A DNA stretch of 64,000 nucleotides from contig CM049314.1 of assembly GCA_026874595.1 (NCBI GenBank), positions 68,816,300-68,880,299 of the forward strand, written 5' to 3'. Below, in pieces: positions 41,560 to 52,133 of this stretch (position 1 is the first letter of the stretch; the number at the start of each line of letters is the position of its first letter). This stretch comes from Sipunculus nudus (taxonomy: Eukaryota > Annelida > Sipuncula > Golfingiida > Sipunculidae). Both the position numbers and the translations under genes were made by a program. Below the pieces are notes generated by a model, which saw only the letters and a list, made by a program, of their open reading frames with translations, did not search any database and had not been told where the DNA came from.

Positions 41560-44500
41560 TTTAACCTAAAGTGACAAACATAGGCTCAATTTCCTCCTCT
41601 TGGTGTTCTCCATTACCAGGTTTAGTCGATTGGCCTCAATTTTGTGTCGCTTTGTCAGTATGTCTGTCTGTTTGTCAGTTGCCCTCAATTTTGCATGTTC
41701 GCTGGTTCTTGCATCTTACATTAAGCAGCCTACAGGCCACTGTTTTCCACGAATCCTTTTAAATCTGATACATCTTATGACTTACACTAATATTTTGAAA
41801 GTAATGTTTCTATTTCCGGTATATGGCCGCTAGGGGGCACTGCACGCGATCCTCCACAACATTTAATTTTTTTTTGTCATTTCTCTAAAATTATAAACCT
41901 CAAATATATAAACTATAGCTTATTTTCATCCTCTGGGACTTCTCCATGACCTAGTAAGATCATCTAGTCTCAATCTTGTGTCACTTTGTCAGTATGTCTG
42001 TCTGCTTGTCGGCTGTCCCTTATTTCGCCAGCTTGCAGGTTCTTGCGTCTTACAATAAGCGATCTACAGGCCATAGTTTTGCATTTTGAAACTGTTACAC
42101 CTTATGTCTTAAACTTATAAATTATATTTTCGGGATATGGCCGCTTGGGTCGCTGCAATAGATCCTCCACAACATATTTGTTTGCATGATCTCCAAAACT
42201 TTAGACCTCAATTACATAATATAGCCCATTTTCTTCCTCTCGGCCTACTGCATACCGTGGTGAGATCATCTTTTCTCAACCTTGTGTCACATTGTAAGTA
42301 TGTCTGTCTGTATTCCAGTCATCTTCCCCTTCTTGTCGGTTCTTGTGTATGGCATATAGCATTCAAAGGGCCACAATTAAGCAGGAATAACTTTTTTACA
42401 CTTAAACATATCGTATATTTGAACGATGTATGAAAGCAGTATATGTAATAATTAACGGTAATCATGGTTACAAATTTTGGGAAAAAATTCATGATATAAA
42501 ATGGGGTCCTATTTTACCTACTTTGTCAGTTTTAAAGCTAGAGAGGTCTAGTTTTAATTTCATCAGGTAGCATACAAGTAGTGACATTTCATAATATTAC
42601 AAGTATCGCAATACCTAGTACATTATCTCGTCAAACGAGATATTTCGAAATTTCATTGATCATGCCCTGGAAGCCTTTCTTTCAGTTTTTTATTAGGGCC
42701 GCTAGGGGGCGCTGGGTGCAAACCTCCCAAGCATATCATGTTGTGGCCAAGTATAAGCCTCAATTACATAAACTCTAGCTTAATATCGTCCCCATAGCCT
42801 TCTCCATAACCTGATGTAGTCATCTTGTTTCGATCTTCTGTCACTTAGTGAGTGTGTCCGTCTGTTTGTCAGTTGTCCTCAAATTCGGCTGCGTGCTGGT
42901 TCTTGGATCTCAAAAATAGCATTCTACAGGCCACAGTTTTATAAAATCATTTTAAAATTGGACCTTTTATGTCCTACAGTGATATCTTGAAATAGTTTGT
43001 TTTCATTTTCCGGATATTGTTTCCAGGAGGCGCTGCACTCGAACTACTGCAACATATCAGTGCTTGGCTTTTCCTCCAAAACTGTAAACTTTATCTCCAC
43101 AAACTCATTTTGTTTCTATATACATTCTTCATATGTTTGTTTTATCATGTGTTATCTAAAATGTGTTAGTTTGTCAGGATGTCTTTCCGTTTGTCAGTTG
43201 TTGACAGCTTTTATGTTATTTCGTGTAATATGTGTCATTCTACAAGCCCGAATTCCTCAGCATTCACTCTTTAGGTCACTCAATTGAGGAAAAACCGACA
43301 CTTTGTATCGTCTGTCTGTCTGTCATTTCAACTTCCGGCAAGCGCTCGACCTCTGGTCGTCTAGTCTCTCTGTCTGTATGTTTGTTTATCTTTCTGTTCC
43401 CTCTCTACAGGTCGCAATTTTGAAGCAATTGCTTTCAAACTTACCCAGTTGATCGAACATATAAAATGACAGGATTGTTTTTGGTCTATATAGGTCAAAG
43501 GTCAAGGTCAAGGTCATCAAAAGTATACAAAACGGTTTTTTCTTCATATCTGTGTTACTATTAGTTGTATCTACTTCAACAGTAGCTCATTTTAATCGTC
43601 ATTTCAGGGTCTGTCTACTATTGTGTAGCTGACTTAATTTGCGGTAACCATGGTAACGCATTTTCGGCGAAAAGTGTTGATATTTAAGAATAAGTGGTCT
43701 TTTCTTCTAACTTTCAGTTTTAAAGCTACAGAGGTCAAGTTTTTTTTGCATCAAGTAGCATTCAATTAGTACTAAGAGGTTGCATTACAAGTCTCGCAAT
43801 ATCTTTTATAATATCTCGTCAAACGGATATTTCGAGATTTCATTCATCTTGCCTTGCAGGCCACAGTGTTGCAGGAAACTTTTTGAAACTGACATATCTT
43901 TAGTCCTACACAAGTATCTCGAAATTTTTTTTTTTTTTATTATTATTTTAATACGGCCGCTATGGGGCGCTGGATGAACACCTCCTCAACATATCATGTT
44001 CTGGCCATATCTCCAAAATTATAAGCCTCAGTTACATAAACTATAAGTTATTTTCTTCCTCTGAGACTCCTTCATAATCTGGTTTAGTCATCTTGTTACA
44101 ATCTTGTGTCACTTTGTCAGTGTGTCTGTCTGTTAGTCAGTTGTCCTCGAATTCGCCCTCTTGCTCTTGCGTCTCACATATAGCATTCTACAGGCCACAG
44201 TTTCAAAAGAATCCTTTTGAAACTATTACACCTTATGCCTTACAGTAATATCTCAAAACAGATTTTTCATTTTCCGGATATGGCCACAATGGGGCGCTGC
44301 ACACGACCCTCCCCAACATATCATTCTTTGGCCATATCCTCATAACTTAAAACCTCAATTACAGAAACTATGGCATATTTTCTTCCCCTTGTTCTTTTCC
44401 ATGACCTCAGAAAGCCATCTGGTCTCATTCTTGTGTCACCTTGTTAGTATGTCTGCCTGTTTGTAAGTTGTCTTCAAATTCGCCTGCTTGCTGGTTCTTG

Positions 44501-45200
44501 TGTTACACATATAGCATTCTACAGGCCACCGTTTTGAAGGAATCCTTTTGTAACTAGTACATATTTTGTTTTAAACTAATATCTCAAAACGTGTTTTTCT
44601 TTTCCGTATAAGGCCGCTAGGGGGCGCTGCACTCGACCCTCACCTACATATCATTTTTGGCCATATCTCCATAAGTTTCAATCTCAATTACAGAAAGTTT
44701 GGCTTATTTTCTTCTTCTGGTTCTTCTGAATAACCTTAGTAAGTCAGCTGGTATAATTTTTATATAACTTTGTCAGTATATCTGTCTGTTTATCAATTTC
44801 CCTCAAATTCACCTGCTTGCTGGTTCTTGCATCTCTCATTTGGCATTCAATAGGCCAGATATTTGGAGGAATCCTTTTAAAACTTGGACCTTTTATGTCA
44901 TACACTAATATCATGAAATGCATTTGTTGTCTTCAGGATATCTCCGCTAGAGGGCGCTGAAGTCGAACATCCCAAATAAAATATTATTTTGTCATATCTC
45001 CAAAACTACAAACTGCAATTACATAAATTATAACTTATTTTCTTCCTCCGATCCTGCTCAATAACCAGGTAAAGTCATTTGGTGTCAATCTTGTCTCACG
45101 TTGTCAGTATGTCTGTCTGTTTGTCATTTTCTGTCAGCTTTGTCTGCCTGCTTGTTCTTTTGTCTGATATGTCATTCTATGGGGCACAATTTTCAACAAT
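41560..45200. repeat. Degenerate tandem array of ~330-bp units with CTCF-like motifs
   Basis: The phrase CTTTGTCAGTATGTCTGTCT recurs with starts near 41655, 41988, 42296, 42848, 43172, 44115, 44443, 44773 and 45104. Most spacings are 308-333 bp; two are larger (552 and 943). Each unit then has CTACAGGCCACAGTTTT, and, a little later, GGCCGCTAGGGGGCGCTGCA or a variant. Units are diverged, so the array is old or interspersed. A module with TCAAAGGTCAAGGTCA and CGACCT.TGGTCGTCTAGT occurs at 41.3-41.5, 43.2-43.5 and 45.25-45.32 kb. Confidence 0.8.
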
Positions 45201-45330
45201 GGCCCTTAGAAACATTCCATTGATAGAAAACCGACAGTATCTTATATCTGTCCGTCTGTCTATCACTTCAATTTTCGGCAAGCGTTCGACCTATGGTCGT
45301 CTAGTTTGTTTATTCATGTTCCATCGCTCC

Positions 45331-45355
45331 TTTCTCTCTCTCTCTCTCTGTAATA

Positions 45356-45433
<78 letters not shown>
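45331..45433. repeat. (CT)n then (TA)n microsatellites
   Basis: (CT)n at about 45332-45350 is followed by long TA tracts to about 45433, directly upstream of the first coding exon of the transporter gene. Frames through this tract are not genes. Confidence 0.9.
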
Positions 45434-45436
<3 letters not shown>

Positions 45437-45470
45437 ATGTGTACATTTTATACATGAACTTGTATTACAG

Positions 45471-45701
45471 CTCGTCTCATCATCATGTCTGCCATGAGAA
45501 GTGTGTACTTCCGCCCAGAAGACAGGGACAAGGGTTACGCCTGGTTATGTCTGTTCTCGGCGTTTATTCTTGCCATGCTGGAGACGGGACAGTTCGCTAT
45601 GCAGGGAGTGTTCTTTGTGGAGTTTGTGGAGTATTTCTCAACCAGTAACGCAGCAACGGCCGTTATAGGATCGCTCTGCATTGGAGTTACGGGAATGTCT
45701 G
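45471..45701 (+). CDS. SLC16-type gene, first coding exon
   Basis: The acceptor ACTTGTATTACAG ends at 45470. A 14-nt leader precedes ATG 45485, and 72 codons plus one base run to the donor GTAAAA at 45702. It encodes the N-terminus, membrane segment 1 ([13 protein letters not shown]) and the start of segment 2. The acceptor proves that at least one untranslated exon lies upstream. Confidence 0.85.
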
Positions 45702-45877
45702 GTAAAAATGCACGATTTGTACAAAAGACAAAATTATATATAATTTTAAGTTCCGCTAGTCTGTCTTAAATGAGTTTGCGATTGTAAACTTTACCGGCCG
45801 AGATCAAAATTTTTATCTGGGCTGGCCCACTTCAAACTTGCCCTGTTTCTACTCTGGGCGACGACATGTACACATGT

Positions 45878-45908
<31 letters not shown>

Positions 45909-45987
45909 ATTATAGAGATGAATAAACAGCCATGCTGCTCCCATCGGCAGTGAACCGACTTTTCTGTGTATTCATGTTCTAAATAAA

Positions 45988-46032
<45 letters not shown>

Positions 46033-46162
46033 AATATATATATGTGTATATAGATGGAAGGGGTATACACAGAAAAGTGGTTCACTCCCACTGGCAGTGA
46101 ACCACTTTTTGTGTATGCCCTTTCCATCTATAAAACAATGAACCAGCATGGCTATTCATACA

Positions 46163-46241
<79 letters not shown>

Positions 46242-49200
46242 ATATATATACAGTGAAACCTCGTTGTGTCCAAGTCGAAGGGACTGGTGACACAACCGGA
46301 GTTCGAGACTAATGTTCATTATATTCAACCTTCTTCAGCCTCGATTATTATCGATATATACTGCACATGTACAGGGCCTATTTTATATAGATCTCACAAA
46401 TGTTTTCGTGAAAGAACAACACATATTTTATATACATTTTTTATTAATAATAAAAGAACACACAAGTACCACTAAATAGGATTAGGGTAAATCAAGAAAG
46501 TGAAATAAGAACATATACATGTACGTGTATAAAAGCTCACAGATCAATAAACAATTGCCTCAGATCATTTTCAGTTCTACACATCAAATCTTCAGATCGT
46601 TTCAGCCACCAATTGCTCCACTTGAACTTTGCATGCAGCATGGGTCCACTGACTGGGATGTCTACGGCAGTTTCGTACTTCTGCCCAATGGTCTTTACAT
46701 CAAACTTACGCTTAACAGGCCGCGACGCCATAGCAAACAGGACACGAACAATATTAAAGTGAAGCTGTAATACTGTATAACCTACTCAATGGTAAATAAG
46801 AGTCAGTCTAAAATAGATCTCATCTTCCTCCCTTTATATAGAGTCCTGTATGTTTGTCCTAGACACATCAAAGGTAAGGATTGGATTATGTTTGGTTTAT
46901 CAATAACTAACATATCATTTATGCTTTGTCGGCGGGAGAAGAAAGGCATTATCATGATTAACTAATTGGCCAAACAAGTAAACAAAGGACTAAGTATGTC
47001 AGCCATCGCGCTTGATGAGTAAGATCCTTGCCGGTATTATTTATGTAACTAGTCATCGCGGCCGTGGTTATGATTGTGAGACCGCGCACAACTGTTGTCC
47101 AAACATTTAAGCGGCATGACCTTGAGTCGACATTGCCATCGCGTTTGATGAGTGAGAGAACGGTCGGTATTAATTAATTATGACTGGTCATCACGGCCCA
47201 ATCATAATTGACGGGCCCGCATAACTCGCATTAGATCATGACTCCTAGTCAAGCGATAGAAATATTAGATGGGGACCAATAAACCACCTCGACACATCCG
47301 GTTTTACCACACATCCGATATCGACACAAGCGGAGTTAAATTAGTAAGGTTTTAACTATTTTTTGCAGGGACACCACGTTCGACTTCTTCACATGCGGGA
47401 GTTCGACTTAACCGAGTTCAACACAACGAGGTTTCACTGTAAAAATATATATATATATATATATATAATATATATATATATATGTATATATATATGTATA
47501 TAGTAATATATATATATATAGTTATATATATGAGGACTAAAATATATTTCGTTATTGTTTTTCCAGGATTATTTCTGGGACCTCTAGTCTCCAGGTTTGG
47601 TTTACGACTAATCGTCATCGTTGGCTCGCTGGTGTCATCTCTTGGACTGGCCGTATCAGTTTTTGCGCAAAATATCATATTTCTCTATTTAACTATGGGT
47701 GTTGCCCTCGGTATGTATGTTAATTCATCTATTATTATAATTATTATATACTATGTTAAACTACAAGTGTATGTGTGTGGGAGGGGGGGGTGCATGTCTC
47801 CATTATCCTCCAACAAGTTGTGCCAATAATCCTGTATGATAATATAACCATTGTTGTCTGTCATGTGCCACTTAGGGCCCCTTGTATTACATGATTCAAA
47901 TGAAAATCGAAATATTTTTATTTTTATGCGGGGGGTTAAATTGGCGCTCGTCGTGCCTGAGAACCATAACTTTTATTTTTTTCCACTTTATTCTCAGCGA
48001 GTATTTCAAGTGAGCACTTTAAGTATTATATGCTTGAATACTTTTATTTCCAAGGCGTGATATATTTACCATTCGAGGTTAACCCTTGGTGAATTAAACT
48101 CGAGCTTATACAGGTATTCGCTTTTACTTGTACATCTACTTAGCCGTACAGTTTTAGTAACTGTCGCGTCACTGGGCAGGGAGGTTATAGGATACCATAT
48201 TTCCTTGATCACAACCCGGGCCTTAAATAGTCGCCTACCTTATTTAGTCGCCGGGCCATAACAGTGTCTCAGAAAAAGAAAGACCGGCCTAAATAGACAC
48301 CGGTCTTCTTCAGAGGGCGACTGTCAGAATAGTTTCCATGATTGCCGCAAGATGTCTCTTCCCGTCACTATAGTTGGTGCATTTACCGGACATGAATTTC
48401 GGTTTGTGTTGATACTATGTTTAATTCCTTTATAAATCCGTCTTTTTCTCTTAGGTTCACGCCTGTTTCCATAAGGGACACCGAATTTTCCCGATTCTTC
48501 CATTATGCTTATAACCGATCACCGCTTCTAGTAAACGCAACACAAATTACATCTGCAGTAAGAGGGCTCACCCTATTACTGCTGTCAAGATAGATAAAAT
48601 AGTACCGCTCGATACAAGCGGTACAACCTGGTATGGTGAGAGTATACCTCACGGATGGTTGAACAGACCTGATGAAATACGTTTGTGCACATACTTCTTG
48701 TGTAGCATGAAGACACCGAATAATGGTGTCAAATTGTACAATTAATAGCTAATGTCAAGCCAATTAACGCTGCTTGCTCTCTTTTTAAAGCACATTTAAG
48801 TGCATCCCCATTGTTACCGAAACCATGGTCCTAATATAATCTTAAAAGTTATAAATAGTATTAACTCTTGTCGACAACTATAGATTCAGTGGAATATTCC
48901 CGGCAGTAAATGTCACATACCAGTATATATCAGGCCAGAAATGCTTGAGTACGCTGTGTCAAGCTTAATCAGTTAAAAGTCGGAAGGAAAGTCTCATGAA
49001 AATGAATTACGCAATGCCGTTATAAATACCAAAACCCCCCGTATTTCGATGGAACCAGCACACCAGTTGTACCCGGAACACAGTAAGTGAAAGAGCCATC
49101 CCGTGTTCCGAGGAAAACAATGTTACTAACTGCAAGGAGTTTAAATTGGAACAGCCTAATGAAACACCGTGAATACAATTAGTGTACCGGCTAATAAGTT

Positions 49201-52068
49201 TTCAATTATGTCACCAAGAAGTGACTGGCGGGTTTATTGTTTCGACGTTTTGTCTGAAGAGCCTTATAAGGTATTAAAAAAAGCCGGCCTTAAACAGAAG
49301 CCGGCCTTGTTTAGACGCCGGGCCAAAGCAGAGTCTGAAAAAAATAATAAACGCCCGGGCTTCTGATCAAGGAAATACGGTATGAGAAAAAAATGGCCGG
49401 GGTGGGGTTGAGCAGATAATGACGGAAGGAGGTTGGTTGAAGGGAGTTCCGAACCTTAGCTCAAGTAAACAAGTGTGCTGGAGCTGCTAGTAGACCTTAA
49501 AAATATGGGAAAAAAACGGTGTCAGACCTGTTGCCGATATATCATTTGGGACACCTCGGTCGAATTCGTTGGCTTCCAGCCTCGGATGAATCTAGGGTCC
49601 AATGATACAGCATCAATAATTTTAAACGTCGGAAATAAACCCGGTTGCCATTTCTACTGAGTTGTCTAAGAAGAGATCACAGTTTATACAAAGAATACAT
49701 TGATTTGCCATAATAATGTGTATTTCGTGGGCTTGAGATGTTGCAAAACATGAAATATGACCACGGTCTGAGAGTATTTTATCTGGAAAGGTCAGTTTAT
49801 CTCAAATGCCTCATACATCGCCAACTGTGGTGGATTTTCTATTGTGTACTGTATCCTCCTGCGGTCCAAATCAGCATACTTCGGATTATCCCCAATATTT
49901 CTTTGATGAGTGTTGTTTAATATTTTTAAAAGTAGAATATGTGAGGATTGGCAGTACCTGTTCACAAAATACATAGTTTCTCTAACCGCTAAATAATGTC
50001 GAAGTCTTTATGTTAAAATCTTTTACCTGGGTCAGTTCCCTATTTACATCAAGCGATAGCCCCGGTAATCCGCAAATCACATCCCGCTGATGATTAATAT
50101 GAACCTAGTGTTGGCGAGAGAACGGCGTGATACTGTATCATATATTATATTCTTCATTGTAGGTTTCGGGAACAGCTGCTACATGTTAGGATACGTCTTG
50201 GGAGTGTTATACCACTTCGATAAGAGGGCGTCTTTGGCGTTTGGTTTTCAGACCGTTGGGAATAGCTTTGGTGCTTTCATTATACCAATGATAGCAGAGG
50301 CGTTGATCAGACAGTTTTCCTGGAAAGGGGCACTGTTAATCCTGGCGGGCTTGCAGATGCAAGGCGTGATCTGTGGCGCCCTCTTCCGTCCACTGCAAAC
50401 ACCACCTGACGACGAGACGAAAAAGAACGAAAACAGTCGAAAGCAGAAACTCAAATCTTGTATGAATGAAACTGTGGATCTGTCACTTTTTAAGGACCCG
50501 CGCATAGTATCACATTACGCATGCATGGCTCTGTTTGTTTCAACACATATTATTCCTTACATGTATCTGCCGTCAAGAGCCGTGGCTATTGGGGAGTCTA
50601 AAGCCAGGGGTGCTCTTTTGGCAGCCATCTTAGGGCTGGTGGCTGGACTAACACAGGTGTTTTTCGGATACATCGGTGATCTTATTAAAACCTGGAAACT
50701 CATAGGCCTGGCCATTGCAGGATTTAGTGGAGGAGCTATAATGATGATATCGTACGGATTTGAAGTCTTCACGGCGCTGGCGATTTATTCTGCCTTGCAT
50801 GGGTTGGTCAGCGGTAGGTTTATATACCTTACATATTAAAGCTACTATTATCGAATAATGAAAACCCATTTCAGCACACCGGGGACAGTCCCAGAATCTT
50901 TGTTGACGGATATGGCTACGATATAACAGTCTTGATGAGTGTTTCCATGTGCGCGTATATGCGTATGTGCGTGTATGCTTGTAAATCGCCACAGGAGCGA
51001 TATTCACGCATAGGGTCTGCGTGAACTCAGAGATTCAGGGTAAAATAACGTTATTCACCACCATTTTGTGGAAGGCCTGCTTGATCCACTGTACAAATAT
51101 CCACTTGATAATTCTTTGTGACAGTTCACGTATATACGCATATACGCGCACGTGGAAGCACCTATTTTCACGCATATACGCAACCACGCATATATACGCG
51201 CACATGGAAACATATCTTAAATGTCATTATAGATCAATGAAGCGGAAACAATGTGGAAGCGTAAAATGACCTATTATCAAATAAGAGTTATATCAAAGCA
51301 TGTCCTTCCGTTATGAGTTAGATTAAGATTGTAATATTTTTCAGACAGAGAGGTCTCATTTATCTCGCATCTCAATTATAATGTTTCATCTCAAAATAAA
51401 CCTCTTCCAGTCAGGCACCGTGCCTGAGATACGAACTTTTAATGGTTTGATCTCGGACGAACCCTCTCATTTATGACATGAACCCGACTTCCGGCAAAGG
51501 ACGCTGCTACTTCAAATGAACCTCTTCCTGTTTGGCACCGTGGAACTGGACAGCCGGGACTACTTTCTCAGTTGTCAAACTTTAAATTAAAAAAAAAATG
51601 GTTGAATTTCAAGGTTCAAATGCCAAGTAAACACCCTTAATTATTCCGTGAAGTCCCTATCACAAAAATACCCATATCCAGAAGAAATATTAAACATGCC
51701 TATAATAATCCAGTATATACACAACTACTACCTAATCCTGACAATAACAGCTAATGAAAATAAATACATCTCCAATATAGTACAGTCCCTTTAGACTGAT
51801 ATAAATCTCTGCTATTCCTAGGGCCAGTGCAACAAAGTGTTTACCTGTCTCGGGAGCGCTGTGTTATTTATAAATAACAAAACAGTTTAACCAGTCTTCA
51901 TAATATAAAGCGCCATCGGTTGTATATGGGATGAAAGTAAACTGGTATAAAAGGGCAACAAAATGAATGGGCAGCACACGGTAGTTTGTATATTAATATC
52001 TCGAGGGGAAGAATTTAAATAAATAAAATATATATATATATATATAACTACCCTACTATGGGATTTAA

Positions 52069-52133
<65 letters not shown>

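Larger units (their letters stand above)
45702..47566. other. Intron 1 of the SLC16-type gene
   Basis: It holds a (CA)n/(TA)n tract (45870-45910), repeated GTATACACAGAAAAGTGG modules with a hairpin (46053-46132), long TA tracts, and the 1.19-kb pogo-like element (46251-47439). Each is listed or discussed separately. Confidence 0.7.

Noticed and set aside
45079-45648. 189-codon frame across the (CT)n and (TA)n tracts
   Set aside because: It runs through microsatellites (a TYR-ILE repeat) and enters the first transporter exon in the wrong frame.
46537-46731. Host gene on the minus strand in intron 1 of the transporter
   Set aside because: The frame lies inside a TIR element with perfect ends and resembles the start of a pogo transposase.
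50648-51007. 119-codon minus-strand frame
   Set aside because: It overlaps the well-supported transporter exon 3 on the opposite strand and has no domain features.
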